Under the pieces are notes generated by a model, which was given only the letters and a program-made list of their open reading frames with translations, was not told where the DNA came from and did no database searches. Shown piece after piece: positions 12,601-27,100 of a stretch of DNA of 64,000 bases. The translations under genes were made by a program, and so were the position numbers. The stretch comes from Aptenodytes patagonicus (Eukaryota > Chordata > Aves > Sphenisciformes > Spheniscidae), in contig NC_134960.1 of NCBI RefSeq assembly GCF_965638725.1, positions 4,528,501-4,592,500 on the forward strand, in the 5' to 3' direction. Numbering within the stretch: the stretch's first letter is position 1; the number at the start of each line of letters is the position of its first letter.

Positions 12601-15429
12601 ATGCTGGTCGAAGCAGTGGAAAAGAGTAAAAATGCTGGATCTTTAAAGGGAGACTGGAAAGCCCTCTTTGCCTCTGGAGGGCTCTGGGGAGAGGGGAAAG
12701 TGTGTTTTTCTTTCCGACTGTTTTTCTTCAGTTCCAGAAAGGCACGGGCTGAATGACTGCACGCTGTCTCCATTAGCATCTCGTGTGCTTTAGAGAAATG
12801 CACCTGCTGATTCCTCTGAATAATAGGAGTTAAATGAGGTACATTAAACATGCATTTCCTTGTCGTGAATTTCCAGCAGCTCAATAATGCTGTTTTGGCA
12901 GGTTAATTTGGCAGTCCTTGCAGTGATGTCTTTAAAGGTTCATTAAACCGTTCAATGAACCCTTGTTTTTTCTAAGCAAAAGACTAAAACAAAGATTTTT
13001 GTGAGTAATAACTCTAAAAAGACTTGATAAAATCTCTGTTACATCGCGTGGTATCTCCTCATCCTTACGATGATGTTATGATCATCCTTATGACATCTCC
13101 ATGTGGGACAGCATCTAATTGTCTGGAGCTTCCCCACGAATACGCTGCCTTCAGCAGCTCTCCTGCCCAAGGTGTGCCCTGTCCACCTTAGGCGTTTCAG
13201 ATTTGATATCACTTCATGGTGACAGACAGCTGTAGGTGTTAGGGGTGAAATCCTGCCCAGCCCTGGGCACCCATCAGGGGCGAGGAGCTCTTCAAAGTGC
13301 GTAGGATTCATCTCCCTCCTCCTCCCTGCCATGGGATGCGAAGGCAGCTACAGCTGGGATGCAGACAGGGAAACATAAACCAGCCCAGACAACCCAAGAG
13401 ATGACAACCTCCCTCGCATCGCCCAGCCCTGCCCCCCCCCCCCCCGTAAATCTGCTCCGTTGTTTTTGGCCGGTAAATGAAAGCCAAGCTGAGGCCTCGA
13501 TCCAAAACTTGGTCCCAGGCTGTGTGGGAGAGTTTGTACACGAACCTACAAAAGACAGACTGTTTTGTTTGGGAGGTTTTTTTGGTGGTTGGTTGGTTGG
13601 TTCCCCCCCCCCCCCCCCCCCCCACCAAGTCACTTTAGGTTTCACAAACAATATTAAGCCAATAATGTCTGTGCCAACAAATTGTGATTCTAATCCTGCT
13701 TCCTGATATTTGCAATGCTGGTTGTTTGGCTGGGTGAGCAGTTTGTGTCAGCTGGCTTCTTCCCTGCCTACCAAGTAACCTTTCTTTCCCACTCTTGGGA
13801 AGCTCTCCGCCTGGGCCAAGCTGGGAACGGCTCTCGTGCCCCAGTAGCCCATGCCAGCGGGGCTCCCGGCTCCTCTGCTGAATTAGACATCATCCAACAG
13901 TGATACCAATCTCTGTCCCGTGCAGAAACATCGCCACGACCTGCTGTGGGATAGGGGTTAACGAAGTACTGGCGCAGATGCTGGGATAAAAGTCTGGGTT
14001 TAGGACGAGGGGAAAAGAGGGGAACATCGCTACACATGCAACTGGTTAATTTTCAAGCGGCCTGTAGCTATTTTAGTTACCGTCTCTTTTAAGGAGATCA
14101 ACACTGAGGGCAAATTCCTTCCCAGATAAATCATGCTCATTCCACATGCACAAGAAAGTGGAGAATTTTGTTTTTCAAGTGGCTGCTTTGCATGTTTCCC
14201 TGGCTGGCAGCTTGCACACCAGTGCCAGAGCCATGTTAATTGTGCAAGTGATGTTTGTTGCTCCTGATAAGGAGGGGCGTTTTAGCCTTGCATGGTGCCT
14301 ACGGGATAACTCTCCCTGAGATAACACTCTAAAAAGGCACAGGATTTTTTAAAAATCCTTTTAGAGAAGGTGTCAGCCCCATGCTCTTTATAATCTTTTG
14401 GGTTTTGGGGCAAGTTGGTGGGGTTTTTTTTAGAAAGGAAGAGGAAGAATAGCCTCAGGGCACAAGCTGCTTCTCCTTCACCCTGACAGGCTCCGTTTAC
14501 ATCCTAAACACGGGGCAGCTGCATCCCACTATGTTCTGCAGATGCGCCGCAGCCTCTGCGTTCCTTGCACGGCACTGCGGCCACCCTGGGGCAGGGCGGG
14601 CGGCCAACAGCAATACCAGCACTGCAGCCACCTCCCTTTCGCAGGACCCAGCTGTTTCCGATGCCACTTTCGGCCTAAGCTTTGCCGTTCACCTGACCCT
14701 GTTCGCATGGCACTGCAGTTCCTCCGCAAGACCCCGTAGGAGATCCACGGAGGCCGGGAGTGATGCAGTGGTGAGGATCATGGATGCGGCACACCTGCAC
14801 CTCCTCGCTGGGGCTCTGAGCATCACCTTCTCATGCTCGGTAATGACACACGAGGAAAAGCTTTGGTCTTTGCTGCCTTCTTAGCGCTTCAAGATTTGAT
14901 TGCAAATACCCTGGTGTAGAAAGAGAACGGAGGACCCGAAATGTGGTGAACAGACCTTTCCTATTTGTGTAGGCAGTTGTAGCTCAGTGCGGAGGTTTCT
15001 TTCTCTCCCATCTGTAAGCTGTGTGCGTGGAAAACAGTGAATGCCCAACTGCACACACACACAGAGGAAGCTCCACACCTTCCTCCAGGACCATTCAAGG
15101 AGAGCATTCCTCTGGAGTTACTCAGTCCACATGAACACCGCCAATATTTGTCCATTTTATCTAACGAGACTTATCTTCCACTTTTTCATGGTTGAGCCGT
15201 AAGTTGAGTCTTAGTTCTAAATCAGCCATAAACATGGTATAAATTTTCCATGTCTGTTACTGTGAATTGGGAATAACTAAAGGAATTAAGACATATTAGT
15301 CCTCAGAAACAACGCTGGTAACTTCCGTGCGATCTGCACAGGCTTGTACTGCATGAGGAGTTCAACATTGCCTTTGGATGGTTTTAAAACTCTCTGCATG
15401 TTGTAATTAGTTTATAAAATTATGGCAAG
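9691..15429. other. Non-coding DNA with poly-C tracts
   Basis: No gene is supported. Notable content is the C14 and C21 runs near 13.4-13.6 kb and a GC-rich patch at about 14,520-14,770 that contains only a motif-free frame. Confidence 0.6.
13584..13623 (+). repeat. GGTT repeats followed by a run of 21 C
   Basis: A stretch of GGTTGGTTGGTTGG is followed directly by C at 13603-13623. A separate C14 run lies at 13432-13445, 160 bases upstream. Confidence 0.95.
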
Positions 15430-15480
15430 CACTGTGAAAGGGACTTCAATAAATCACCTAGTCTGTTCCACTGACCCAAA
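15430..15480 (-). mobile_element. Short CR1 3' end, antisense
   Basis: The + strand reads 'gtgaaagggacttcaataaa' then 'tcacctagtctgttccactg'. This resembles the reverse complement of the CR1 terminus (GGAAGGGACCTTCAAGATCATCTAGTCCAACC). It is short and diverged. Confidence 0.45.
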
Positions 15481-18251
15481 GCTAATTTGACTCTCTAGCC
15501 AAAATAATGGATTTGGCACCTATTAAAAGCTAGAGATGGTTTTCTTACATTTGCAGAAACAGCTCTAGACTTGAGGGTTAAACTGAATGCATCTTTGAAG
15601 GAGTCAAAAACATGTGGCTTTGGGGGGATTTCCCCCCTCCCGCCGTGTCTCAGGGACCCTCGTGCTTTGTGTGAGTTTTTAACTTCCCGTCAATGAGCAC
15701 CAGCTGAAATTTTATGGTCTTTGCTGTGGATAATAGCGTCTCTTAAGAGGAAATGCTGCAGGACTGTTCCTATGTTTTTCAGTAGCTCTTGACCTTAAGC
15801 CAGGCCTCGTTTTTGTAGCTGGCTCCTGTCTCCAAAAGAAGCTGAATACAAGGGCTAACTCAACCAGACTGAGTGAACGTACGGATCCTGGTCTGAATTC
15901 TGCCTCTTCAGTCTCTCTGTCATTTGGTTCCTTGATGCTAGCCGGAAATAAGCTTGCAACGAGCTCTTCTCTGCTCACATGGAAGTGATCCGATTTCCTG
16001 ATATGTGTTGTGCATGTTAAACTTCTCGAGCAGATTCTGCTTTGGGCAGCATCTGCTTTTCCCAGTTTCAGCCCTGCTGCAGCCCTGGTATTGTTTTACA
16101 CGGATCTGAAGGCCATGTGTGTTTGTCCCTTCCGTGGATAATGTAGTTTCTGTTAAGAACCATCACGTGCTTTTTGTTTTGATCCTTTTCCCAGGTGCTT
16201 GGGGTCATCTTTGCTGCAAGCTGCAGATCACGTACAGGGCAGTGAATACTTATTTGCTGGATTTACAAGAAAGGTGTTGACTGCAGTTGCAATGAGTAGT
16301 TATTACTCCATGTCAGTGGATTTGACAATAAACCGTTTTCTTCGCTCACTCTTATTGCTGTGGATTTGCTTTGTCCACAGCAATAGGATGTTCAGGGCTT
16401 CTGTTTCATTTAGGCAATTCTAAAAATTGTATTTCCACATGTTCATAGACTGGCCTTTTATTTTGGGTTGGTTTTTTTTTTTTTCCGTTGAGTTTCAATG
16501 TCTGAAGGTTTTTCTTCGCTCATGTTTCAAATACCAGCATGGATTTGAGACCCTGCATGGGACTGCCAGTAATGCTCCTTTCCCATACAAATTTTCTCAA
16601 AGATAAGGTTTTAGTATATATTCTTTTTCGCTGTGCATAGATGGGGAGGCACAGAGTAAATCTACCAAGAACACTGAAGTGGGCTGGCTACAGGGAGCCG
16701 CTTTTGGGGAAATGATGCTTCTCCCTTCCCACCCACGCACACGATCTCCGTCTCTGTCAGTGAGGCTGCGTGAAAAAAATCCCCAGTGACAGGTCACAGA
16801 GGACCAGAGATTTAACTGGTGTCAGCTGATGTCTTTCAACAAAAGCCAGAAATGCTATCGGTCTATCAGAACTACTGAGATACTCGACTAAAATCTTCTT
16901 TGTCAGAGTTTGATAGGAATCGCTAGGGTGACTTTGAACAAATTGCTGCATGGGGCGGGTGGCAGGGAACCCCAGGGGCGACACTTTCAATACGTGTTTC
17001 TGAAAACCTCTTCAGGCCCCATCTATCGCTATCAAATCCTTTAAAACTCTTAAATATCAAATTCTAGAAAACCAGCTCCCATTGTTGTCTGAACTCTTCT
17101 GTGCTTTTGAAAACCTTCCTGTGTATCTTGGAGCCAAATGCTCCGGCAGAGTGTGAGTCTGTTTAAGATTTAGTTCAAAGGGGCTGGAAGGAATTCCTGG
17201 TATTGCAAAACAGGCAGTGCTGGAGGCCAATCGCTGCCCCGCCAGCCCCTACGCACGCTGCACGGGACTGGCTGGAGCCCAGGGATGGCAAATTGGTGAC
17301 TCAAAGCATTGGGTTAGTCACTACTTGACAGGGAATCCAGTAAGACGTCTTGGAGGATTGCACTAGATAGGATGTTCTCCAAACATGGCAAGGAAAGAAC
17401 AGCTAAAACAACTGAGAATTCAATGCATGCCTTAATCTTCCTAGCAGTGTATTACCATGACAACTCCATCCATATTTCAAGAACAATCACTTCCAGCCAT
17501 TAAACTATCAACTATGTACTCAGTGTAACAAAATAATTCATAAACCAACAGACTAAGTGCCAGGAAAAGATGTGATCAAGCAGTCTTATGATACTCAAGA
17601 GAAATACTGTACTGCTCCAATGTGCGTTTGTTTTTTGTTAAAAATAGATGGAGATGAACATGAACTGAACACAGTGAACGTTTGAGATAACTTACAATAA
17701 ATGCTGGGGGTGTTGAAATTGCAGCACCAAAGGAAAAACATTGTAAGATCTTACAGGGTTTGATAATAAGATACTCCTTGTCTTGTGGGCTGCTGAGCTC
17801 TTGAAGGTTAAACTCAAGCATTATTCTAGGCTTTAGGAAAATGTAGATCCCCTTACTCTATATATTTCAATGACTTGTGGCCAAGCGAGAGCTGACCATA
17901 TGAGCTCTCCATCCCACTGTTCTCACGGGAGGACACTGCATGGTTTTGATACTCGCAGTTTCAGCACACTTGCAATGTTTTTGCCTTACTAGAGCAGAAT
18001 AAAGCAGCAATGTCTGTGGCCCCTTATAGAAGGATCTATAAGTGGCAAGGCAGTTTGCAGCTGGCTTCTCAAAACACACACTTTTTCATTAATATCTGAT
18101 AGTCTATGCCCAGAAAGTTTGGGACCACCGAGTGAGGGCACTCAGGTCTCTGTGATCCCTGTTTGTTGGGTTTTTTTCATGATTAATGAGGATGAATACA
18201 ACATGATTTCTGAGGGATTTCCTAAATATTTCCTTGGTAGCCTTTAACCTC

Positions 18252-18277
18252 AATGATTCTATGATTCTATGATTCTA
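18252..18277 (+). mobile_element. CR1 tail: ATTCTATG octamer repeats
   Basis: Three tandem copies of the GATTCTAT/ATTCTATG octamer follow 'aacctcaatg', the usual last bases of CR1. Almost nothing of the element body is visible upstream, so this is an extremely 5'-truncated insertion. Confidence 0.75.
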
Positions 18278-21091
18278 CCCCAGCTTAACCTCAAAAAATT
18301 TTTCAGGGCGCGCTTTTCACCTCCTTGTTCATTCCCTGGGAGTTTGGCTGTGCAGAATGAGCCCCCTCTGTGCTCTGCACCCCCGAACAATAGAGGTCTC
18401 GTGCAAATGGGGGGCACACCGGGGCACCCCAAAGTCCCCTCGGCCACGAGCGCCTTTGCCACAGCGGCCGGCCGAGCCCCACCTCCACGGCCGTGCATTC
18501 CTGCCTGTAATCCAGGGCGAGACTAAGCACCAGATGTCTGACCTTCTCACCCTCCTGGCAACACTAAGTGTCCTTTCCTGTAAACTTCTGTGGGGTTTTA
18601 CTTTCCTTTCTTCTCCCAGCCTCCAACTGCTGGTTATTATCATTATTAAGCATAAATGGCCTCTTTCAGACTCCGCAAGGCGAGTGCTCCTATGAATAAA
18701 GTCTAACTACCATGAACGGGTTTGCATGATGATACTGTGAGTGATTCAGAGAGCGTCTTGCAACTAAATTAATAAGAGAAAGGAACATTATGAACCCATC
18801 TCGCTTTGTAGGCGAGGGGATATTTCCATATGCTTGGATCAAGAATGTATCCCATATTTTACTTTTGCAAAGGAAAAAAAGACCAAGGAGAAGATCTTTC
18901 CTTAGAGTAAGGAAGCTATCAGAAGCTCAGCTAGGAAGGAGATTTCAAAAATTGAGCAGTGGGAAAGTATTAAGATGGTAGTTTGACTCACAGTCCAAAT
19001 GAGCAGTTGTTTTTCAGTGGTGAGTGCAATTGCCTAAAAAGAAATTTGGCAAAGGGCCATCTACAGTACCTGGTGAGAAAAAAATTAATATATATTTGAC
19101 AGGGAACAGATGGGTATTGCCCTTACACTGTACTTTTCGTTTATCATCCAGCACATCTATGCACTAAGGGCAATCTGAATGCAAATGTTACTTCTATTTG
19201 CATGAAGGGCTGAAAATAGCTGAATGCAGGTTACAGTTACGGGCCTGTAGATATCAAAAAGCCTCTAACCGCATCCTGTTACAATTAATGGTCTGTGTTC
19301 ATACCACTTCACGCTGCGATGCCCTCAAATATCACAAAGTAAGCAGGGTCGAGCAGGATCGTTAAGAGGAAAGGAGAGCTCTGAAGAATCCTCCTGTGTT
19401 GGCAGCACGGGTCGCTCCGAGCTGGCCTTGCGCTGATTCCCAGCACAGCCGTGGGACAGGCTGCTGTACAGAGGCAAACCAGAACATATACAACCTGAGA
19501 CTGAAAGACAGCAGTCTGAGATATATATATTTTTTTCTTTTTTTTTTTTTGACGGAGGGAAGGGATTTTGGTCTGTTCCCTTAATCATGATTTGGTGCAC
19601 AGCTCCTGCATCCTGGTATTTCCCCCAAAAGGCCAGGCTGATGCATTGCTACACCAAAATCGTGCGGAGTTCCTCCCTGCTGGGGAAGAGCCGCTTTGCT
19701 CCTCTCTAGAGGGAGCTCCTTCTAGGCTTAAATACAACCATCTCTTCCCCCTTCAACAGAGGTGGGAGCTGTGACACCAGCAGGTGAAAGGCAAAGAGCA
19801 TGCAATGTGGTATGAGGAAAAGAGCAATGATGTGCAACCATTTTTCCAAGAGGAATTGTGAATATAAGTCCTGTTTTGGAAAATGCATCCCATAGAAATG
19901 TCAAATACAGCATTCAATAATCAGGAGGAGGTTCAATCCAGCCTCACCGATCTTTAACACCCACAAAATTCAGATTCAGAAAGGCAAGGGGTGACCATGC
20001 CCCCAGCCTGAGCGGCCGCGCGTTGCTGAGTGCAGTGATTTCCTTATGGTTGCCAAAAGTCCCAGTTTCTGAGCGCGTTTTATCCCCCGTTTCAAACCCG
20101 TTTTGCAGAGGTATCTGGACATGTCTGATACTTGAAAAAAATGTGAACATCGTGGTCATTTAGCAAGATTCCCCCCCTTTCCCCTTCCTTTTGTTAGAGC
20201 AGAATGAGGCTGGATGGACTCTTGTTTACAGTCCCTTACAGTGGGCTCTTTTACTGCCAATGCCACAAATGATGTCATTTGTTTAGCAGAGGACTGACTC
20301 TTAGAAATGCCAAATGTAATTAGGATCTTTACTTTCAATTGCGTTTCACAAACACTGCTGGTGAGAAATGGCTCCTACTTTTTGAACTTTCAGGCTAGTG
20401 GTGGGAGCCTTTCCCTGAAGGGGCTGTTGGCAAAGGTTTCAACCTAGGGTGAGAAGAGATTTCACACGGTATTTGCAATTCTCCTCTGAATTTGGAAAGT
20501 TCATAAGCTTTCAGCCAGGAGGGTGGTGACGTCACTGAAAATAACTCGTCTCCTGGGTGAAAAAAACCATCATTAACCCCTGGAGATTGCAGAGCGGGGG
20601 CTCTGCCTGCTTCAGGTCCTCCAAGACCGGGAGAAATGGGGCTGAGCCTGGCCAGATGCTGCCAGCTGGTTTGGAGCCAGCATACTGGGATCCTACTCCA
20701 CCCATGACACTTAGAGAGAAACAAAGGGTGTAAAGGGTGTGTTAGGGACAGGAAGAGGCGTGATGCTTGTGACTGTACTCCAGCTATTCTCCACTGTCAG
20801 AAGCCCCCTGAGGGAGGAGGTGGGAGGAGGCGAGAGGAGGAAGGCCAGTAGCAGATGGCATTAATTTAGCACAGCCCAAGGCTGCTGCACAATATGCTGA
20901 AGCTTGGTCCTTGTTTAGAACCAGTCTTAAAACCTGCAGCCCCACGCTTGCAGGCTGCCCTTTTACCCATCGTGCAAGGAGAGGAAACCTGGGCATCCGA
21001 GCCAGTCCTGAAATTCACCCAGCGAAGCTCCAGCTGACAACAGTCAAGATGTTGTTAGCACGCAGCGAAGCTCTGGGGGCCCATCCCAGTG

Positions 21092-21150
21092 CTTGCTGAT
21101 GTCAGTGGAAACCTTTCTGTTGACTTCAGTAGACTCTGGATCAGGCCCCT
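21092..21150. repeat. Possible ancient amniote repeat, copy B
   Basis: The segment reads 'gtcagtggaaacctttctgt', 'tgacttcagtagactctgg' and 'atcaggcccc'. It shares the AGTGGAAAC...TTCAGT layout with copy A and has the 'ggatcaggccc' end often seen in old reptile repeats. Confidence 0.4.
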
Positions 21151-24100
21151 GGTTTATAATTGCGAGCATACATGGTTTCTCTCCTTCCTTCTTCTCACGA
21201 GAGATGGTAAAAAAGTGTACGAGACATCTGCTCTTCAACAGACCCGGCTATTCAAGCACCTTTCTTATCCTTACGAAGGGAGCGTGTAACCAGAGTAACG
21301 TGTATGCAGACACTGTTAGACTTACGGTATCTGTTTTATTGTGATTTAATTTCAGTGTATTCGGCATTACGAACGCCACTCTTCGTGGCAGCTGGCACTG
21401 CTGTGCACTGTGGCGTCCAGCCCTGTCCTCTCCTCTCCCCTTCTTCAGCAAGGGTCCGCTTCTCAACCTGATGTTGAATTATCAGCTGTAAAATTCACGG
21501 CCGAGAAAACCCAAAGGGTGTATTTTCTTCATTCTCTATTCACAAGCCACCTAACTGTTACACATGAAACTCACGGGTCCTATCTATTCTTCTGAGAAAA
21601 TAAAAGCTGGTCGCTCACCAGAGAGCCCAGCCTGTGACCTGGCAGCTTCGTGCTGATGTGGAGAAGTTTAACCCAGAACCTTCCTGCTGCCTCTGACCCT
21701 CCGGCACCAGCTCCATGTCCTCCTCAGACTGTTTCCTTCATCCTGCAGAGTCCTCCCACCACCACCTCTTCCAGGGATTTTTGTGCAGGTTATTTGAGGA
21801 TTCAGATACTCGAGTGAAAATATGATGATGAAGCACCTGTGTTTTCACTATACACTGTCTTTTGCTGCTCGTTTTAATGTTCTGTACATTCCCGTGTGAT
21901 TGCTTTTTCTGTGTTGCCGCTCTTTCATTGAGCTTGTGAATGCAAATCAGTGCTGGGATGTTATTAATTTTCTTCCAGCTGATAAAATGTCTGTGAGGCA
22001 GAAGGGAGCATGAAGTCTGGTCCAGGTCCTTTGAGCACAAACTGCATGCAGCCAGCAGTTTTACCCTGCAGTTCACAGTTATTCACGTAATAAATGGATC
22101 AGTAAAAGAGTTGCTGATTTTATCTTCAAAAAGTGGAAAAAAGTTTTTTTTTAAATTCTCAGAAAATTGAAACAAAGGCAAGGGGTTTGTTATCAAAACC
22201 ATGGAGCTGATGAAAAAACAAGTGACTGTTACCTTCATGCTGCTAAATTTACTGAATCACTTTTGCAAACCCCAGCCACTATGTGGTATTCCCTAAAAGG
22301 GCAGTCTAGATTCATGGTGCAGAGCTTCCCAAATTTTTCCCCTTGTTTTGTATAAATTTGCCATCATTTTGTAGAAACCTTGTAATTGTTCACTACAGGT
22401 TTTGAGGCTAACGCTTCCTTTCAACTCTTCCCATTACAGGACATCAATGAAAAATCAGCTCAAAGATAGATCCAAAGTATTTTTGTTTATTTAAAGCTTC
22501 TTGGTATTACTTTATTGCAAGCACTTTAGTTTACACATCTATGCCACTGAATCCATATAGCTACCTATTTTAATGAGTCCTGAATCTTTTTTCTGCTGGG
22601 TCAATAGGAAAATATTGTGTTACCATTCTTAGGATATATTCTTAGCCAATAGTGGGAAAAAAATTTCCAACTCAAGTCAAGTTGTAAGGGGAATATTGTT
22701 AATGAACTTCATCTTTAGGGCTTGTAAATCAGCAAAGAACTACAGAGATTTAGAAAGGGGCTTCTCATGTTCCCTGTTACTGTGAAGGCTGCGCAAGTCC
22801 AGTTCACTGCCGTCTTTTTAGAAGAGTAATGGGCTGATTTAAGTATTTTTTCCCCTCTGCTTTTCACTTTAGGGGCAGAAGACAGGATGTGAAGCTTGTC
22901 ATTGCATGTAACTCGGTATCCATTGTGCAGGCCAGACCGCAGCCGATACGGTGCATCAGCTCAGAAGCAGAGCTTTGGTTTCAGCGTGGGGGCAGGAGAC
23001 TGCTGATTTCTGGAGGTGCATCCCGTGATGGGCACAGCCTGTGACTTCTGGCAAGGCACGAACCAGCACACTGCTATGGTCTCTGTACTTCATGACCCTG
23101 CTTTTTACAGCTGCTGGCTACCGGCATCCTGGTACTGTGGATGCTGAGTGAAATGAAGGACCTTGCACAGAGTGCTCGAACCTGGCCTGGTCTAGATTTG
23201 CTAAGCAGACCCCTGGACAGGCTGTTCATGGCCTGATGCTCCTCGTACTGCTACCAGGAGTAGCATCAAAGTGAGCGGTCTCAGCAGGGCAGCTCTGTCC
23301 CTTCCCTGGATGTCAGCAGGAACTGATGGGACTGTGTGCGCAGTGAACTCCTTTCCTTTGCAAGAGGTTAGCCCGAGATGCTGCGGTGGGGCCACCCTTT
23401 GTTCCAGGCAGAAAGCTGATGTAGGACCCACGTCCTGGAGGCAGGGAGGAAGGAAACCCTAAGGAAGGAAGATTAACAACACTCTGAGTCATGGCCTAAG
23501 TCTCAGCCTGCCTCCGGGCGGCACTTCACTTGTCGTGCTCACCATGAGTGGGGTTTAGGGCAAAGTGACAACAGATGCTCCTGATTGGGTCTTTTTAAGT
23601 GTTGTGAAGAAATTGCTCTAAGGTTTTCAACTTAACATTCTAGAGTTTAGTGTCTAGGCTGTTTTTAAAGGTGGACATCTGGGGGAACATATAATGTCAT
23701 GGCCTATTTAAGAAATTTTAGTGATGAGCACCGGTCAGCACATAAGGCAAGATAATGAAGGCTGTACTACTGCTAATGCATAGTCCTGGTTTGATGTACC
23801 ATCAGAGTTGGTGGCTTTGGCCAACCCCTGGGAGATTTCAAAAGTAAACCCAAAATAGAGTTGGGGTAAATCAGAAGGACACTATCACACTGAGAAGACC
23901 TTGCAGAGTTTTTGTGACTTGACTTCGTCTTGTGAGTACACAAAATCCTTCCATCGCTGACGTACTTGTTTTAAAGAGCTGAGGAAGAGTCAGGAATACC
24001 CAGTAACTTCTGGCTTGAACTGCACTGTGAGGAGCTGAGAGGAGGAAAATGCCCTTTCCTCTTCTCCCTTGCTGATGTTCCATCCTTGACCTGTGCCACA

Positions 24101-27100
24101 GTCCCTTCCAGGCAGGGCCACTCGCTAAGGCTAAACGACCTTCACATATTTGATATTGTAAAAGGAGTTTTGGGTATTTCACGAAAATGAACTCATTGGA
24201 GATGTCCATTAACCAAAGGCTCGGTGCGGTTATTTAGCTGAATGTGGTAATGAGACGAGTTTTATTAACACAGTAAAAATGGCAAATCTGACATTTTCTG
24301 TGTTGGAAACATAGGAGCTGTTGACAAGAGTTTGAAGATTATCAGTAAAAGGGTGCCAATGGGGAACACAGACGTTGTGGGGTTTGACGCTGGTTTGCCC
24401 TTTGCTCTGCCCATGTAAATTCTGACACATTCAGTCTTCAAAGAAATCACAGAAGAGAGAAAGTTGTCAAAGTTTGAGATGAAATCAATACCCAGGTGAA
24501 AACAATGCAAATTTCTGAAAACAAAGGCAGCAAAACAGCGAATGAAGGCAAAACCTCTTTGCTAACATTTGGCTCTCCAGCCTCAGATCCCTGGAAAAAC
24601 TTTGATAACTTAATACAGAGATGTTCTTGTTTGTTGCTTCTCTCCAATCTTTCACGGTCATTTGAAAGTTAAAACAGATCCTCCTCCTCCAGACAGTCTA
24701 GTACAGTGAAAGCAGCTTGTTACAAAACATGGTTAAGAATGTTTAAGTAAAAATATGTAGAATAAAGAAGGAACTATTCATGATGCATCACTCCTCTGAC
24801 AGGCTGTGAAGTTATTTCACCCTTCAACACAAGTGCTAAAACATAATGGAATCCCTACTGAGAGTTTTCATGCCTACCAGAACATAAAAAAAAGCGTAAC
24901 AAAATGCCCAGTGTGCCCCTAACTATTAGCTTGGATGAGTAAGGAGGCCAAGAGAAAACAGTGGCACTGTGGGAAATATTTGTGGCGAGGGAAGGAAACA
25001 ATAACTGAAAGTGATAAAAATGGATGATTCTCGTGCAACCATGCATCGGCCAGGGAAGCGCATTGTGCCCCTTGCTACGGAGGACAATCTGCAAGCAGAG
25101 CATCAATATAGACTATGGTGTTTTTTTTCTCTCTGCTACCATAAAGAGTTTTAAAAGCCAGATTTAAAAAAGACCTCCAGTTGGGAAAGGAGGCTGTTTC
25201 TGGTCCTTTTGGTTACAAAAAGGGCCATTCAGCTTACGAGCAAAACTATGTGAGAGATACTTGGAATGCGCCATTTCAATCTATCCTTTTTTGCTTCTGA
25301 TTTAACTGAGAACATGAAATGGGCACGGATGTAGCATTGCAGTGTGCAAAAGTGGGGCACTAAATGGTGCATTAACATAGAGCTGAATTCTGCCGTCGTT
25401 AATCAGGCCCTATTCAGAAAGAAAGCAGCGAGGCTTTTGCCTGCATAAAAACCCCATATGACTTGGCCTTTAATATACAATAATCTCATTTAAATTTTAC
25501 TGAATTCACTGAACTTTATGAACTCAGAGTGGTTGCTCAGGTACACATTAATGGTGAACCAGCTGTAAATTATAATTTGCTCCAAAGAAGCTTTTAACTC
25601 TTACTGCTTTTCTTCTCTGATTTCCAGGGCAGATAGAAAGCACTTCTGAAGCCTTGCATTGTATTTGATGTTTAAATGCAAAGAACCTAGGAAGAACTGT
25701 CCTGAATTATTGTCATTTACAACAAGGAAGTGAACGTTTATGGAGGTCCAAAAGCTTTTCTGCACTCAGAAGCTGGGATAGTTTAACTTTGTTCTCCTTT
25801 TGCGTTGATGTAGCTTCATAACCACCCAACGGGAAGTCATGGTTATAGTGTTGTAAAACTGGTGGAAATAACAGGATTATCTTTGACTAACCACAGGGTT
25901 TTCCATGTCAGGAATTTGAACAGCCTGAAATCATTCTGCCCCCGGACATTTTTTTTCCTTTTAGAAGAAAGGACTAAATAATACATTTAGGGCTTATACA
26001 TGGCATTACGCTCTTCTCAGTGCAAAGCCTGCGAAAGTAAGTGGAAAGGACAAAAGGCAGGCAGGGGAAGCAATCAGCCAGAGACAGACCTCTGCAGACC
26101 AAACCCGGTATTTCTTCAAGTTAGAAAAAGGTATTTGTCAGTCAGGTGAAGGGTAGGACCTGGGAAAGCCATCCCGCTCAGCATTTTTGTTGTCCATAAA
26201 TTTTGGAGCCACCAGCAGCGGTACCAATATGTTGTAATTTGAGAGAAAACCCCGAGTGCTCATTGCAAGCTTCTCATAGTCTCACTTCATTATCATTCAT
26301 CTTCGTTTCCTGCAGCAATACTGGCCTGCAGGAAGGAACGTCCACTCTCCTTCCACCTCTCCGGGCTGGAGCAGCTCCCTGGGGTGCGCGATGGTGCGAG
26401 CGATGGCTCTGCCTTCCGCTGGGGATACCCTCAAAGGTGCGTGCGGCGGTTCAGGTGTTGGCACCCACAGCGCCCTGGTTGTACCCACAGTCGCCTTCCA
26501 CTTCTTGCAGAGACGAGCAGCTGGTGGCGGTTTCTCAGATCTCTAAACTGGTCATGAATCACTCAAAACTTTTCAAAACTCTTGGTTTTGAAGGTACCAG
26601 GTTTCCTGTCTGAAATTCTCCCAATATCCGTTCAGCATTGTTGTTCTTCCGCTAGGAATACTTTTTCCTGTATATGAAAATAATTGCAGTAATGTTCACA
26701 AGATAAAAATGGAAGTATGCTACATGCATTCAATGTATTTTTTTTATACTAAGCCTTCGTTAATATCACTATTCATAGAAGTAATTGTACGGAAAACAGA
26801 AATTCCAGTTTTGCTGGGTTGCTTTTGGTCTGGTTCCACAAACACTAACAAGGTTAGAAAATTCTGAAAATCTTTTCGTTCATGTTAATTGAAGTTAACT
26901 ATGACAACGTAACACAATTTATTTCCTTTAAAATTGAATGGTGGTAATGTTGGCATTATTTTACGTCAGTTCTCAATTTGCATCAGAAATATTCTAGCCA
27001 GTGGTGTAAGCTGGTTTATGTTCAAATTTTTCAATTATTCTTTTACTTCTTTTTAAAATGGTCACTTCTCTGGTGAACGGATCAAATGTTAACGACGTTT

